Assembly (NCBI RefSeq): GCF_013140855.1
Contig: NZ_JABBPG010000012.1
Location: 1 to 64,000 of the forward strand
Length of the DNA: 64,000 nucleotides
DNA from: Pseudoalteromonas caenipelagi
Lineage (GTDB): Bacteria > Pseudomonadota > Gammaproteobacteria > Enterobacterales > Alteromonadaceae
Direction of reading: 5' to 3'
Every line of letters starts with the position of its first letter. The stretch's first letter is position 1. Under the pieces are notes generated by a model. That model was not told the DNA's origin. It did not search any database and saw only the letters and a list, made by a program, of their open reading frames with translations. The position numbers and the translations under genes are program-made. Of the stretch, positions 6,835-17,832 are shown one piece after another.

Positions 6835-7989
6835 ATGAATTTAAAACAACGTTTAGCCAAGCGCCCGCCAGTCGCCTTATTGTTAACTGGTGGTGGTGCT
6901 CGTGCTGCTTATCAAGTAGGGGTATTAAAAGCGCTTGCTTTAAGTATGCCTCGCACCGCGCCCATTCCATTTCAAATTATTAATGGTACATCCGCAGGCG
7001 CTATAAATTCAGCAGCGTTAGCCTGTTATGCGTCTTGTATGCATTTGGCGGTGCGTAAAATTGAATGGGTGTGGAAAAGCTTTCATTCTCACATGGTGTA
7101 TCGCAGCGACTTTATTGGCGCATTTGGGCATTTGCTAGGCAATGTGATGCGCAGCTTTCAGTCTGGGCATTTAAATCATCCACCCGCCAGTTTGTTAGAC
7201 AACTCCCCCCTTCGTGGTTTATTAAACGAGGTGTTAGATCTAACGCGTATCGAACGTAATATTCATAAAGGCTTTTTAGATGCAGTATCGGTTACTGTAT
7301 CAAGTTATTCAACGGGTCGCTCTGTTGCATACTATCAAGCGAAAGACGCGCTACCTTGGCAACGTGCAAAGCGCCAAGGTGTGCCTGGTCGTATTTCTTT
7401 AGATGTTTTAATGGCCTCAAGTGCAATTCCTATGGTGTTTCCAAGTGTTCGGGTAAAACATCATTACTATGGCGATGGTTCAATTCACCAACTCTCGCCA
7501 CTGAGTCCTTCTATTCATTTAGGGGCCGAGAAAATTTTTGTGATTGGTGTAGAGCAGCCTAAGATCCGTGCGCCATTAGGTTATGAGCCACACTTTCCTG
7601 GCATGTCGGCGATTGCCGGTCACCTACTTGATAGTGTGTTTAGTGATACGCTGCAATCTGACTTAGAACGCTTAGAACGTGTAAATCGTACGGTTGGTTT
7701 ATTACCCCCTAAAACCCGAGATAAACACCGAGAGCTTAAACCCATCAATACATTGGTGGTTAACCCTACCGTTAATTTTAGGGATATTGCCGACCAATAT
7801 TACGATGATATGCCGTTAGCCATTAAGCTGCTGTTACGCACTATAGGGGTAAAGCGCCACTCTAGTTCAAGTTTAACCAGCTACTTATTGTTTGAAAAAA
7901 ACTACACACAACATTTAATAGATATTGGCTATCAAGATGGTATGGCGAGGCTTGACGAAATACGCCAGTTTTTAGAATTAGATAGTTAG
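6835..7989 (+). CDS. Patatin-like phospholipase
   Basis: This 384-residue protein has the complete patatin catalytic signature. The oxyanion loop is GGGARAAYQVG at residues 19-29, the nucleophile is Ser53 in GTSAG, and the dyad aspartate is Asp214 in DGS. Family members hydrolyse acyl ester bonds of membrane lipids. No signal peptide is visible, so a cytoplasmic or peripheral membrane place is likely. The ATG follows AGAGGA. The gene runs convergently into the antiporter gene with only nine bases between stop codons and no obvious terminator. Confidence 0.88.
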   Translation: MNLKQRLAKRPPVALLLTGGGARAAYQVGVLKALALSMPRTAPIPFQIINGTSAGAINSAALACYASCMHLAVRKIEWVWKSFHSHMVYRSDFIGAFGHLLGNVMRSFQSGHLNHPPASLLDNSPLRGLLNEVLDLTRIERNIHKGFLDAVSVTVSSYSTGRSVAYYQAKDALPWQRAKRQGVPGRISLDVLMASSAIPMVFPSVRVKHHYYGDGSIHQLSPLSPSIHLGAEKIFVIGVEQPKIRAPLGYEPHFPGMSAIAGHLLDSVFSDTLQSDLERLERVNRTVGLLPPKTRDKHRELKPINTLVVNPTVNFRDIADQYYDDMPLAIKLLLRTIGVKRHSSSSLTSYLLFEKNYTQHLIDIGYQDGMARLDEIRQFLELDS

Positions 7990-7998
7990 GCCGCAATG

Positions 7999-9966
7999 CT
8001 AACCATACAGCAAGTACTGCTCTGCGCGCTCAACGCGCCTCGGCTTGCCTTTAAGCAGCAAAACATCATTGGCTTTTAGCACCATACTTTGCTGAGGGGC
8101 GGCCAGCTCCTCGCCATCACGGCGTAACGCGGTGATCACCACTTTTTGTTTATCTAAGCAAAGCTCCGCTATACTTTTGTCTATTGCAAAAGCTGAGTCT
8201 GGTAACGCCATGGCGTGCAAATACTCAAGCCTATCGATGTTATCTCCTTGCGGCTCTTGGTCGTCACCGGCAAAAAAACCGTGTAAATACTCATAACGAT
8301 TATGGCGTTCTTTACTCACTCGCTTAAATATACGGCGCATGGGTACACCCGACATATGAAGTACATGCGACACCAACATTAAACTGGCTTCTAATGCCTC
8401 AGGCACCACCTCTGTTACCCCCAGCGCTTTAAGAGCATCAAGGTGACTATCATCCGTTGAACGTGCCAGTATTTTTACCTCAGGCGCCACTCGCTTAATG
8501 GCATCAATCACCTCTTGGCTTTGATTAAAGTCAGAGCAGGTAATAATCACCAAGCGGGCTTTATCTACATTGGCTTGTTTAAGTAATACCTGCGAGCCTG
8601 AATAACCAAACATCACAGGCTCCCCCGCCGTTTGCGCTTCTTCTACAATGCGGGGATTGCGCTCTATCGCCACATAAGGAATTGCCTCGGGCTTTAAAAA
8701 GCGCGCGATGGTTTGCCCTACACGCCCATACCCTAAAATAACCACATGGTTACTCAAACTTTCATTTATAATGTTTTGCCCAATATCATGCTGATAGTGC
8801 TCACCATTCACATTAAGTTTTTGCAAAATCATGGGTGTTCGGTCAATCAGGTAAGGGGTAACAGCCATAGATAGCACCCCTAGTGCAATTAAAAACGAGG
8901 CGCTGTTTAGGTCTAGTAAATTGTGTTTGCTGGCAAGCGCTACAAGTACAAAACCAAATTCCCCCATTTGCCACAGTAAAATACCAGCAGCAACAGCGTC
9001 TTTTTTACGCTCGCCCATAAGCTGTGCTAATAACGCTATAATTAGTACTTTTAGCAGTAATAACACCGCTAACGCTAAAATAATGTAGCCAATTTTATCA
9101 ATAACATAAGGTATATTTAACTGCATACCTACGGTAACAAAAAACAACCCCATCAAAATATCGCGAAACGGTCTGATCTCGGCTTCTAACTGATGTCGGT
9201 ATTGGCTTTCACCAAGCATCATACCAGCAAGAAAAGCCCCCAATGCCATCGATAACCCAAACAAATAGGTTAAGCCACCTGCACAAAGTGCCACCACTAT
9301 CGTGGTCAGTACAAACAACTCATCGGTACGCACAGAGGCAACTTCGTTAAATATTTTGGGTAAAAACCACTTACCTATTGCCCATAGCAAAACGCAAACA
9401 AAGGCCCCTTTGGCCAAAGCAAACATCAGTGCACCTATTAATACTTGATTATCAGACTGGGCTATTAATGGTAACGCAATCAGTAAAGGCACTACGGCTA
9501 TGTCTTGAAACAGCAGCATACCAATTGCTAGCTGACCACGGCGCAAATTAAGGTTGCCGCTTTCTTTGAGTATTTTAACCACCACTGCGGTTGACGATAA
9601 TGCCATCAAACTGGCAATAATAAACGCACTAAGCCAATCGTAATTAAGCGCTTTAATCACAAACATACCAACTATGGTTGTGAGTAGGACTTGTAAACTG
9701 CCCAGACCAAACACCAAGTTGCGCATTGCCATGAGCTTAGGCACCGAAAACTCTAACCCCAAACTAAACAATAAAAACACGATACCTAGTTCGGCAATAA
9801 AGTGCATTTCGTAGCTGATACTCATCCAGCCAATACCGTGGCTACCAGCCAATACACCCGTCACTAAGTAAGCCAAAATGGCAGGTAAGCCCACACGCTT
9901 AAAAAGCCACACTAAAATCACAGCGGCAAGCAATAGGGCAAAAACCTCGGCAAAAATACTCTGCAA
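7999..9966 (-). CDS. Kef-type monovalent cation:proton antiporter (CPA2) with a TrkA-N domain
   Basis: The 655-residue protein has an N-terminal Na+/H+ exchanger domain of about 12 membrane segments (residues 1-385), including the CPA2-like LLFSLGLEFS segment. A cytoplasmic Rossmann RCK/TrkA-N domain begins near residue 405 with VVILGYGRVGQTIARFL. A TrkA-C-like segment forms the last 90 residues (DKSIAELCL to LLKGKPRRVERAE). It probably exchanges K+ or Na+ for H+ under nucleotide control. It resembles KefB/KefC/YbaL, and the substrate cannot be fixed from sequence alone. It is divergent from the diguanylate cyclase gene. Confidence 0.85.
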   Translation of the reverse strand: MQSIFAEVFALLLAAVILVWLFKRVGLPAILAYLVTGVLAGSHGIGWMSISYEMHFIAELGIVFLLFSLGLEFSVPKLMAMRNLVFGLGSLQVLLTTIVGMFVIKALNYDWLSAFIIASLMALSSTAVVVKILKESGNLNLRRGQLAIGMLLFQDIAVVPLLIALPLIAQSDNQVLIGALMFALAKGAFVCVLLWAIGKWFLPKIFNEVASVRTDELFVLTTIVVALCAGGLTYLFGLSMALGAFLAGMMLGESQYRHQLEAEIRPFRDILMGLFFVTVGMQLNIPYVIDKIGYIILALAVLLLLKVLIIALLAQLMGERKKDAVAAGILLWQMGEFGFVLVALASKHNLLDLNSASFLIALGVLSMAVTPYLIDRTPMILQKLNVNGEHYQHDIGQNIINESLSNHVVILGYGRVGQTIARFLKPEAIPYVAIERNPRIVEEAQTAGEPVMFGYSGSQVLLKQANVDKARLVIITCSDFNQSQEVIDAIKRVAPEVKILARSTDDSHLDALKALGVTEVVPEALEASLMLVSHVLHMSGVPMRRIFKRVSKERHNRYEYLHGFFAGDDQEPQGDNIDRLEYLHAMALPDSAFAIDKSIAELCLDKQKVVITALRRDGEELAAPQQSMVLKANDVLLLKGKPRRVERAEQYLLYG

Positions 9967-10111
9967 ACGGCCTCCAAAGTGTCAAAAAATGTGGGATTTA
10001 TCAAAAGTGCTCGTCATTAACTATAGCAAGCAACTGTTTTTCAGCCAGTTTAAATTATTGGCATGTTTTTAGCTTAAAGTAAGTAAATAGTAGTAGTTAG
10101 GGGAATACTCG

Positions 10112-11008
10112 ATGGAAAATGTCCATATTTTAGCTCAGCGTGTGTCTACACGCGGCGATTTTTTGCCGTTCGATACCGAGCAATTTGTAAATACAAGTGC
10201 GGATCCCATCTATAAGCTTGTTGAGCAGCTGCAAACCACATTGCATGTTGATGAGCTATTAACCGTATTCGCCGAACATGCTCAGCGTATCATTAAGCTC
10301 TCGGGGCTCCAGTTCCACTCATCTTTGGGTGTGGCTCAAATGTACGAAAGTGATAACCAATTTACGCCTTACAAATTTGATTTAGAGCTAAATGAAGAGC
10401 ATTTAGGGCAACTCGTTTACTATTGCCAATATCAATTAAGTGACAGCATTAGGGCAAAACTATGCCGTTTGCACAGCGCCCTTCTATATCCTTTGCGTAA
10501 TGCGTTAACCTACAACCGAGTGCTAAAACTTGCTACCAAAGACGCATTAACCGGACTAAATAACCGTAGCCAGTTTACTGATAACCTTGCACAACGTATT
10601 GAACGTGGCCGTCGCCTGCAAAGTAAGTTTAGTTTGATGCTGCTTGATTTAGATAATTTTAAGCAAGTTAATGACGTGCACGGGCACAGCACTGGTGATG
10701 ACGTACTAAAAAGATTTTCTGATATCTTAAAGCTGTCGGTTCGTAGCACAGACACTGTGTATCGATTTGGTGGTGATGAATTTGCGATCATTATCGACGA
10801 CCCTGAATTTACCACCAACAAGGTAATAGCTGAGCGCATTATGCACGCCGTTCGTACGTGCCACATATTATCAACGTATAATGTAACTACCAGTATTGGC
10901 TTTACATTGTCTAATACTCAAGACTGCGAAAACAGTATTTTCTCACGCACTGACAAAGGGCTGTATCGTGCTAAAGCCGATGGCAGAAACTGCGCAAGAA
11001 CGATATAA
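10112..11008 (+). CDS. Diguanylate cyclase (GGDEF) with a GAF-like N-terminus
   Basis: The protein has 298 residues. Residues about 25-150 form a GAF-like sensory region and residues about 165-298 a GGDEF domain. The active-site motif is an intact GGDEF at 220-224. The inhibitory I-site RSTD sits at 211-214, exactly five residues ahead, so product feedback by c-di-GMP is expected. Substrate-binding DLDNFKQVND is present upstream. No membrane segment is visible, so the enzyme should be cytoplasmic. A terminator-like hairpin follows at 11017. The signal sensed is unknown. Confidence 0.92.
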   Translation: MENVHILAQRVSTRGDFLPFDTEQFVNTSADPIYKLVEQLQTTLHVDELLTVFAEHAQRIIKLSGLQFHSSLGVAQMYESDNQFTPYKFDLELNEEHLGQLVYYCQYQLSDSIRAKLCRLHSALLYPLRNALTYNRVLKLATKDALTGLNNRSQFTDNLAQRIERGRRLQSKFSLMLLDLDNFKQVNDVHGHSTGDDVLKRFSDILKLSVRSTDTVYRFGGDEFAIIIDDPEFTTNKVIAERIMHAVRTCHILSTYNVTTSIGFTLSNTQDCENSIFSRTDKGLYRAKADGRNCARTI

Positions 11009-11016
11009 GTGAGTCT

Positions 11017-11054
11017 GATTCGGCTCAGTTCCCCTCACTGAGTCGAATCGTTTT
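11017..11054 (+). terminator. Rho-independent terminator after the diguanylate cyclase gene
   Basis: The stem pairs GATTCGGCTCAGT with ACTGAGTCGAATC (one G-T pair) and is followed by TTTTGT. It lies nine bases after the stop codon. Confidence 0.7.
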
Positions 11055-11061
11055 GTCTGTG

Positions 11062-11409
11062 TTACTTTTTATTCAAAATCATCAGCTTGTAAATCGCCAA
11101 AGCCAACGCAAAGCCAAAAAAGTAGCCACTAATAAGCCAAGCCAACGCAATAAAGCTGCTCAGGTCACTAATAATGATCAACAACAGGGGCATTAAAAGC
11201 GCCAAAATAAAAAAGCTGCCCCCTTTTTCATGCCAATAACCCAATAATGTAGCTGCACTGGCAAAACCAAATAGCAGCGCATACGCCATATTGCTCAAAA
11301 TAGGCATACCATCGATGACACCCAATACGGTAAACACCAAAATATTAAATAACATCGCCCAAACAGCTTTATCTGCTAACGAGCGACCAATTTCTTTCTT
11401 ATTCACCAT
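11062..11409 (-). CDS. Small integral membrane protein, unknown function
   Basis: About 115 residues, with four hydrophobic segments that could span the membrane (near 18-35, 40-57, 66-83 and 85-108). The ATG lies inside the end of tilS, so the two genes overlap by 11 bases and are probably translationally coupled. A TTG codon immediately ahead is a less likely start. The family is not recognised. Confidence 0.7.
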   Translation of the reverse strand: MVNKKEIGRSLADKAVWAMLFNILVFTVLGVIDGMPILSNMAYALLFGFASAATLLGYWHEKGGSFFILALLMPLLLIIISDLSSFIALAWLISGYFFGFALALAIYKLMILNKK

Positions 11410-12715
11410 CAACTACTTCCCAACGAACGCCTTGTTGTGGCACATACATCGAATGCTCAAAATAATAACCAACAATTTGTACTAACTGTTCATCATAAAA
11501 GATCAACGGTACATGCGCACGTTGCCAACTCGGCACGCCCGCCTCTTTTAACCAATGTTTAACGGCGTTTCTGCCCGGTTTATTGCGAGGCCTTATTTTG
11601 CTGCTAAGTAAACCAAATTGCACTGATATTCGCTCATTGTTGTTTGGCGCTCTAACCCCAACACCGTGTTCCACTATCAAAGCGCGGCCGTCATTAAGTG
11701 TTATCGGCGCAAGTGCTACATCAACGCATGGCTGTGGGGGGTCTTGTGCAATAACAAAGTAAAGAAAACCGCGGTGCTTTTTTACACACCCTTTGCCCAT
11801 CACAATGTTTATCTGTGCATCTTGCTTACTGGTTAAAGCCTGATGAAGTAGTTGCTCAAGCTGCACCTTAGAGGGCATTTTCTCATTGAATGATGCAAGC
11901 CAAGAGCGCACAACATTGGCCTGTCTAAGCTGACTAAGCGCACCCAGCCTTTGTAAATCTAACTGACCTTGCTCAGAGCAACAGGTTTGTAAATCTTGCA
12001 AGGTTAGTTCTTCAATGAGGCTTTGTTGTTGTTGAAGTAGTTCGATGCTACGCAACACACTTTGCAAAAAACCATTAAAACGAGATTTAAACAAAGGGAT
12101 CACTTGATTACGTAAAAAATTACGATCAAAGCGGTCGTCTTTATTCGAGTGATCTTCAATATGCTCAATCGCAAACATGCGCGCAAATGCTTCTATATCC
12201 TCTCTAGAGGCATTTAACAAAGGCCTTATACACACTCTACCCGAGTCTAAAATGCGTTGTGCACGCATCGACGCCAGCCCATCAAGGCCAGAGCCTCGTT
12301 TTAAGCGCAGCAAAAAGGTTTCTAATTGGTCGTCGCCGTGTTGCCCTAGCACTATCATGCTATTTGCCATCGCCAGCGAGTCTAATGCCGCATATCGAGC
12401 ATCGCGTGCCTGCGCCTCAAGACTATGACGCGCTTTTGCCTTAACCTCAACTGAGGCCGTTTTAAAGTCGATGCTAAGCGATTCACACAAGCGCTGGCAA
12501 AATGCACGCCATGAGTCGGAGTCGACCGATAAGCCATGATCAATGTAAATGGCTTCGATGACCCACCCTGGCATTTGCTCACGAAGCGTGTAACACAAAT
12601 GCAGTAAAACAACCGAGTCAACCCCTCCTGACAAGGCTATGCTCAGCGGTCGCTGCTCAGAATTTGACCCGTTTATCGCAACAAAAAACTTTTTATAAAG
12701 CGTGGTATTTTTCAT
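11399..12715 (-). CDS. tilS: tRNA(Ile)-lysidine synthetase
   Basis: TilS ligates lysine to C34 of the tRNA-Ile with CAU anticodon, switching it to read AUA. The PP-loop SGGVDS is at residues 29-34. LGQHGDDQLETFLLRLKRGSGL and the RNFLRNQVIPLF segment follow. The C-terminal substrate-recognition domain includes GRNAVKHWLKEAGVPSWQR. At 438 residues the length matches the long gammaproteobacterial form. It lies downstream of accA, with a terminator-like hairpin between them, and overlaps the small membrane protein gene. Confidence 0.96.
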   Translation of the reverse strand: MKNTTLYKKFFVAINGSNSEQRPLSIALSGGVDSVVLLHLCYTLREQMPGWVIEAIYIDHGLSVDSDSWRAFCQRLCESLSIDFKTASVEVKAKARHSLEAQARDARYAALDSLAMANSMIVLGQHGDDQLETFLLRLKRGSGLDGLASMRAQRILDSGRVCIRPLLNASREDIEAFARMFAIEHIEDHSNKDDRFDRNFLRNQVIPLFKSRFNGFLQSVLRSIELLQQQQSLIEELTLQDLQTCCSEQGQLDLQRLGALSQLRQANVVRSWLASFNEKMPSKVQLEQLLHQALTSKQDAQINIVMGKGCVKKHRGFLYFVIAQDPPQPCVDVALAPITLNDGRALIVEHGVGVRAPNNNERISVQFGLLSSKIRPRNKPGRNAVKHWLKEAGVPSWQRAHVPLIFYDEQLVQIVGYYFEHSMYVPQQGVRWEVVDGE

Positions 12716-12727
12716 AATTCATAACGT

Positions 12728-12753
12728 AAAAAAGCCGCTTAAGCGGCTTTTTT
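12728..12753 (-). terminator. Terminator between accA and tilS
   Basis: AAAAAAGCCGCTT is followed directly by its complement AAGCGGCTTTTTT, a perfect palindrome with A and T tracts on each side. It can end accA transcription on the minus strand. It lies 12 bases ahead of tilS, so tilS would depend on readthrough or its own promoter. Confidence 0.85.
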
Positions 12754-12767
12754 AGTTTAGCATTGGC

Positions 12768-13724
12768 TTAGCAGTAACCAAAAGACATCAGTCTTTGGTA
12801 ACGCTGCTCAAGCATAGTTTCAGTACCAAGCTCTTCTAGCTCCGCTAAATCACGTTTTAGCTGCGCTTTAAGGTTTTTAGCCATAACGTCGTAATCACGA
12901 TGTGCGCCACCCAGTGGCTCTTCTACGATGCTATTAATCAAGTCTAACTCTTTAACGCGCTGCGCTGATACACCCATTGCCTCGGCGGCTAAAGGCGCTT
13001 TTTCAGCACTCTTCCAAAGAATTGAAGCACATCCTTCTGGTGAAATAACCGAGTAAGTGCTGTATTGCAGCATGTTTACACGATCACCCACACCAATAGC
13101 AAGTGCACCACCAGAGCCACCTTCACCGATAACGGTACAGATAGTTGGCACTTTCAGCGCCGCCATGACTTTTAGGTTACGGGCAATTGCTTCACTTTGA
13201 CCACGTTCCTCTGCGCCCACACCTGGGTATGCCCCTGGCGTGTCGATAAAGGTAACGATTGGCATTTTGAAGCGCTCAGCCATTTCCATTAAGCGTAATG
13301 CTTTACGGTAACCTTCAGGCTTTGGCATACCAAAGTTGCGTTTGATTTTTTCAGCTGTGTCACGGCCTTTTTGCTGCCCGATCACCATAACTGGTTTACC
13401 GTCTAAACGCGCTACACCACCTAAAATTGCAGGATCGTTAGCAAACGTACGGTCCCCTGCAAACTCATCAAACTCGGTAAAAATGCGCTTGATATAGTCA
13501 CGAGTATATGGACGAAGCGGGTGACGAGCTAATTGAGAAACCTGCCAAGCACCTAAGCCTGCAAAGACCTTTTCGGTTAGCTCAACGTTTTTCTCCTTTA
13601 AACGCGTGATTTCTTCTTCAAGGCTCAGATCTAAGCTACCTGAGCGGCTAACATTTTGTAACTCTTTAATTTTCGCTTCCAATTCTGCGATTGGAAGCTC
13701 AAAGTCAAGATAATTGAGGCTCAT
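12768..13724 (-). CDS. accA: Acetyl-CoA carboxylase, carboxyltransferase subunit alpha
   Basis: The 318-residue product matches the usual AccA length. Together with AccD it moves the carboxyl group from biotin to acetyl-CoA to make malonyl-CoA, the first step of fatty acid synthesis. Recognisable segments are [14 protein letters not shown] at the N-terminus, the core [21 protein letters not shown], and [20 protein letters not shown]. It lies 17 bases after dnaE on the same strand, the same order as in other gammaproteobacteria. Confidence 0.98.
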   Translation of the reverse strand: MSLNYLDFELPIAELEAKIKELQNVSRSGSLDLSLEEEITRLKEKNVELTEKVFAGLGAWQVSQLARHPLRPYTRDYIKRIFTEFDEFAGDRTFANDPAILGGVARLDGKPVMVIGQQKGRDTAEKIKRNFGMPKPEGYRKALRLMEMAERFKMPIVTFIDTPGAYPGVGAEERGQSEAIARNLKVMAALKVPTICTVIGEGGSGGALAIGVGDRVNMLQYSTYSVISPEGCASILWKSAEKAPLAAEAMGVSAQRVKELDLINSIVEEPLGGAHRDYDVMAKNLKAQLKRDLAELEELGTETMLEQRYQRLMSFGYC

Positions 13725-13741
13725 GCTCTAAACTACCTAAT

Positions 13742-16700
13742 TTAGTTAAATTCTAGTTCTATTTCCTGCGCCGCCATCTGCGATAATCGAGTCAAAAGAT
13801 CATCGGTTGGCGTCACACACCATTGGGTTCCCAGCGTTAGCTCGGCTAATGCATCCGGACGTTGATACATAATCTTTATAGGACATGTACCAAACTTATA
13901 AGGTTCTAACACTTTTCGTAAATTTTCGAAGAAGTTTGCTTCAATTTGAACCATATTTAATGTCATTTTTATTGCTCTTATGCGTTTTTCTCGCGCCTGA
14001 GCTATAGTACATACGTCTCTAGCGGTCATTGTAATGCCACCAGAGAAGTTATCAAAGCTGACCTGTCCGGTTACAACCAAGATTTGGTTAATTTGCAGCA
14101 ATTCTTGGTAAACTTCAAACTGTTCAGGGAATAAGCGTACATCAATCCGGGCACTCTTGTCATCTAAAGTTATCAGTCCCCAGCGATTCCCCTTTTTATT
14201 TATTAGAGTTCTTGCATTAATCACCAGCCCTGCCGCCGTAGATTGCACATCTCGATTAGTTGGTTGCAAGTCTATCAGTCGGCCCGAAGTATAATGTTTC
14301 AGCTCTTTTCTATACTGATTAATCGGATGCCCGGTGAGATATAAGCCTAAGGTTTCTTTTTCACCGTCTAACCATTGGTTATCAGTCAGCGGCACCGCGC
14401 TGGTAAAGGCTTGTTCTACCTGTTCGGGCTCCACTGCAAGTAAACCAAACAAGTCAGATTGACCAAGTGACTCAGCTTTGTGGTGCTGCTCTGCCGATTT
14501 CATTGCATCGACTAAGCTGGCAAGTAAGGTTGCGCGGCCCGGTTGGTTTTTCTCTGGACCTAGTTTGTCTAGCGCCCCTGCATAAATCAGCTTTTCGACA
14601 ACACGCTTATTTAGGCGTTTTAAGTCAACTCGCGCACAAAAATCAAAAAGATCTTTGAACTCTCCGCCTTGTTCTCTGGCTTCTAATATGGCTTCTACAG
14701 GGCCCTCACCCACCCCTTTAATCGCACCGATACCATAAACGATTTCACCCTGACGATTTACAGTAAACTTATACACCCCCGCATTCACATCAGGTGGAAG
14801 CAGTGTCAACTTCATGTTTTCACACTCATCCACCAAGGTGACGATTTTGTCGGTATTATCCATATCCGCAGACATTACCGCAGCCATAAACTCAGCTGGA
14901 TAATGGGTTTTCATCCACAGTGTTTGGTAAGACACCAGTGCATAAGCGGCGGAGTGTGACTTGTTAAAGCCATAACCTGCGAACTTCTCTACAAGATCGA
15001 AGATTTTCATCGCAAGTTCGCCATCAACGCCGTTAGCTATGGCACCTTCTTCAAAGGTTGAGCGCTGCTTGGCCATTTCTTCAGGCTTTTTCTTACCCAT
15101 TGCACGACGTAACATGTCAGCGCCGCCAAGCGTGTAACCGGCTAAGACCTGTGCTATCTGCATAACCTGTTCTTGATACAAAATAATACCGTAGGTAGGT
15201 TCAAGAATAGGGATAAGGCTATCGTGCTGCCATTGCACATCTGGATATGATAGCTCTTCTCGACCATGCTTACGGTCGATAAAGTTATCTACCATGCCTG
15301 ATTGCAGTGGACCGGGGCGAAACAGTGCCACCAGTGCTATCATATCTTCGAAGCAGTCGGGTTTTAGGCGACGAATTAGGTCTTTCATTCCTCGGGATTC
15401 AAGCTGGAATACCGCAGTGGTTTCCGCTCTAAGTAGCAGCTCAATACTCTTTCTGTCATCCAGCGGAATGGCGTTAATGTCGACTGGCTCTTTACCTTCT
15501 CTAGCCAGTCGCTCGTTGGTCATATCTAATGCCCACTGCAAAATGGTCAGCGTTCTTAGACCCAAGAAGTCAAATTTGACCAGACCTGCGGTTTCTACGT
15601 CATTTTTATCAAACTGAGTAACCGGGAATTTACCTTCTTCATCACAATACAAAGCAGCAAAGTCTGTGATGGTGGTGGGAGAGATAACCACGCCCCCTGC
15701 GTGTTTACCCGCGTTACGCGTACAGCCTTCCAAGATCCGACACATGTCAATCAGATCGCGTACTTCTTCATCGCCGTCATACACCTCAGGAAGGCGCGGT
15801 TCAACATCAAACGCTTTCGCAAGCGTCATACCCGGATCGCCCGGTACTAATTTAGAAATACGGTCAACAAAACCATATGGGTGACCAAGTACACGCCCAA
15901 CATCTCGAATAACCGCTTTGGCTGCCATGGTACCAAAGGTAATGATCTGCGATACCGCATCTCGTCCATATAGCATAGCCACGTGATCGATTACTTCATC
16001 TCGACGGTCCATACAAAAGTCAACGTCGAAATCGGGCATCGAAACACGTTCAGGGTTTAGGAACCGCTCGAAAAGTAAGTCGAACTCTAGTGGGTCCAAA
16101 TCGGTAATTTTTAGCGCATAAGCCACCAAAGAGCCCGCACCAGAGCCCCGCCCTGGGCCTACTGGGATATTATTATCTTTACTCCACTGGATGAATTCCA
16201 TTACGATTAAGAAGTAACCAGGGAACCCCATTTGGTTGATAACGTCCAGCTCAATCTGTAGTCGTTCATCGTATTCTTTGCGCTTAACTTGGCGCTCTTG
16301 TTCATCGGGAAACAAAAACTGCAAACGTTCTTCTAGGCCATCACGCGATACCTTAACCAAGAAGTCTTCAATTTTTAAATCACCCGTGGGGTAATCTGGT
16401 AGGAAATATTTGCCTAGCTGTACCGTGACGTTACAACGCTTTGCGATCTCGACTGAATTCTCGATAGCTTCTGGAATATCGCTAAATAGCTCGATCATCT
16501 GCTCGGGCGTTTTAAGGTATTGCTCTTTTGAAAAACGTTTAGGGCGGCGTTTATCTTCAAGCGTATAACCATCATGGATAGCTACACGGATCTCATGGGC
16601 TTCAAAGTCCTCTTCGTGTAAAAACACCACTTCATTGGTGGCTACAACCGGTATATCGCGTTCGCTGGCAAGGGCTACTGCTGCGTGTAAATACTCTTCC

Positions 16701-17233
16701 TCTTGTGCGCGGCCGGTTCGCGTTAGTTCCAAAAAGAAATGATCCGCAAAGTGTTGCTCATAAAACGCCAATGTATCGAGTGCAAGCTGCTGATTGCCTT
16801 TTAATAAGGCTTTACCCACATCGCCATCTTTGCCAGCTGAGAGCAAAATGAGACCTGTTTTAAGTTCAGCTAACCATTGCTTATCTACTACAGGACGATG
16901 GAATACATGGCCGCGTTGATACGCTTTTGAGATAAGTAGCGTGAGATTTTTGTAGCCTTCGTTGTCTTTAGCTAACACGACCAGTCGGCTTGGTTCATCT
17001 GGAAATTCGTCACTTTTGAGCCAAATATCAGCACCAACAATTGGTTTGATCCCTGCGCCATGGGCTGCGCCATAAAAACGAACCAAACCACATAAGTTCA
17101 TCTGATCAGTAATGGCAAATGCTGGCAGCCCTAATTCTTGTGCTCTGGCAACGATTGGTTTCGTTTTCGCCAGCCCATCTACCATAGAAAAGTCACTATG
17201 CACACGTAAATGAACAAACTGGGGCGCAGCCAT
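13742..17233 (-). CDS. dnaE: DNA polymerase III alpha subunit
   Basis: This replicative polymerase has 1163 residues, close to the E. coli length. Domains in order are an N-terminal PHP domain (starting [13 protein letters not shown]), the polymerase core with [16 protein letters not shown] near residue 360, the catalytic aspartates in PDFDVDFC near 400-407 and KFDFLGL near 552, helix-hairpin-helix elements, and a C-terminal OB fold near 960-1060. The ATG follows AAGGAG and lies two bases after the stop of rnhB. The gene is intact. Confidence 0.99.
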   Translation of the reverse strand: MAAPQFVHLRVHSDFSMVDGLAKTKPIVARAQELGLPAFAITDQMNLCGLVRFYGAAHGAGIKPIVGADIWLKSDEFPDEPSRLVVLAKDNEGYKNLTLLISKAYQRGHVFHRPVVDKQWLAELKTGLILLSAGKDGDVGKALLKGNQQLALDTLAFYEQHFADHFFLELTRTGRAQEEEYLHAAVALASERDIPVVATNEVVFLHEEDFEAHEIRVAIHDGYTLEDKRRPKRFSKEQYLKTPEQMIELFSDIPEAIENSVEIAKRCNVTVQLGKYFLPDYPTGDLKIEDFLVKVSRDGLEERLQFLFPDEQERQVKRKEYDERLQIELDVINQMGFPGYFLIVMEFIQWSKDNNIPVGPGRGSGAGSLVAYALKITDLDPLEFDLLFERFLNPERVSMPDFDVDFCMDRRDEVIDHVAMLYGRDAVSQIITFGTMAAKAVIRDVGRVLGHPYGFVDRISKLVPGDPGMTLAKAFDVEPRLPEVYDGDEEVRDLIDMCRILEGCTRNAGKHAGGVVISPTTITDFAALYCDEEGKFPVTQFDKNDVETAGLVKFDFLGLRTLTILQWALDMTNERLAREGKEPVDINAIPLDDRKSIELLLRAETTAVFQLESRGMKDLIRRLKPDCFEDMIALVALFRPGPLQSGMVDNFIDRKHGREELSYPDVQWQHDSLIPILEPTYGIILYQEQVMQIAQVLAGYTLGGADMLRRAMGKKKPEEMAKQRSTFEEGAIANGVDGELAMKIFDLVEKFAGYGFNKSHSAAYALVSYQTLWMKTHYPAEFMAAVMSADMDNTDKIVTLVDECENMKLTLLPPDVNAGVYKFTVNRQGEIVYGIGAIKGVGEGPVEAILEAREQGGEFKDLFDFCARVDLKRLNKRVVEKLIYAGALDKLGPEKNQPGRATLLASLVDAMKSAEQHHKAESLGQSDLFGLLAVEPEQVEQAFTSAVPLTDNQWLDGEKETLGLYLTGHPINQYRKELKHYTSGRLIDLQPTNRDVQSTAAGLVINARTLINKKGNRWGLITLDDKSARIDVRLFPEQFEVYQELLQINQILVVTGQVSFDNFSGGITMTARDVCTIAQAREKRIRAIKMTLNMVQIEANFFENLRKVLEPYKFGTCPIKIMYQRPDALAELTLGTQWCVTPTDDLLTRLSQMAAQEIELEFN

Positions 17234-17235
17234 AA

Positions 17236-17832
17236 TTACAACTCCTTCATTGCTAAAATACGTTGCACCGGCTTAAAGCTTTTTCTATGGTGAGGTGTAA
17301 CGCCATGCTGCTCAAGCGCTGCAAAATGTGCCTTGGTTGGATAGCCTTTATGGCCTGCAAAACCAAACTCAGGAAATTGCGCATCTAACTCCATCATTTC
17401 TTGATCGCGAGCTACCTTGGCAATGATTGAGGCAGCACTAATTTCGGCGACTAAGCTATCACCCTTAACAACGCTTTGTGCAGCCATTGTCAACTTAGGT
17501 AAACGATTACCATCGACAAATACAAAATCAGGGGTGATGCTCAACCCTTCAACCGCGCGACTCATTGCCAACATAGTTGCATGCAAAATATTAAGCTCAT
17601 CGATTTCATCAACCGATGCTCTGGCTATACAGTAACACAGCGCTTTTTGTTTTATTTCAGCTGCCAATTGTGTACGCTTTTTCTCGGTTAGCTTCTTTGA
17701 ATCAGTTAGCCCCTCAATCGGGTTATTAGGGTCAAGAATAACGGCAGCAGTCACCACATCCCCCACCAAAGGACCTCGACCAACTTCATCTACACCAGCG
17801 ATATATTGTACTTTAGGGCGCTCAACCTGCAT
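17236..17832 (-). CDS. rnhB: Ribonuclease HII
   Basis: A 198-residue enzyme that removes ribonucleotides from DNA and RNA-DNA hybrids. The active-site segment is [15 protein letters not shown] near the N-terminus, with later acidic residues in FVFVDGN and in AKVARDQEM. The ATG follows AGGAG by seven bases and lies within the last codons of lpxB, so the two genes overlap and are probably coupled. An alternative TTG one codon earlier is less likely. Confidence 0.97.
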   Translation of the reverse strand: MQVERPKVQYIAGVDEVGRGPLVGDVVTAAVILDPNNPIEGLTDSKKLTEKKRTQLAAEIKQKALCYCIARASVDEIDELNILHATMLAMSRAVEGLSITPDFVFVDGNRLPKLTMAAQSVVKGDSLVAEISAASIIAKVARDQEMMELDAQFPEFGFAGHKGYPTKAHFAALEQHGVTPHHRKSFKPVQRILAMKEL

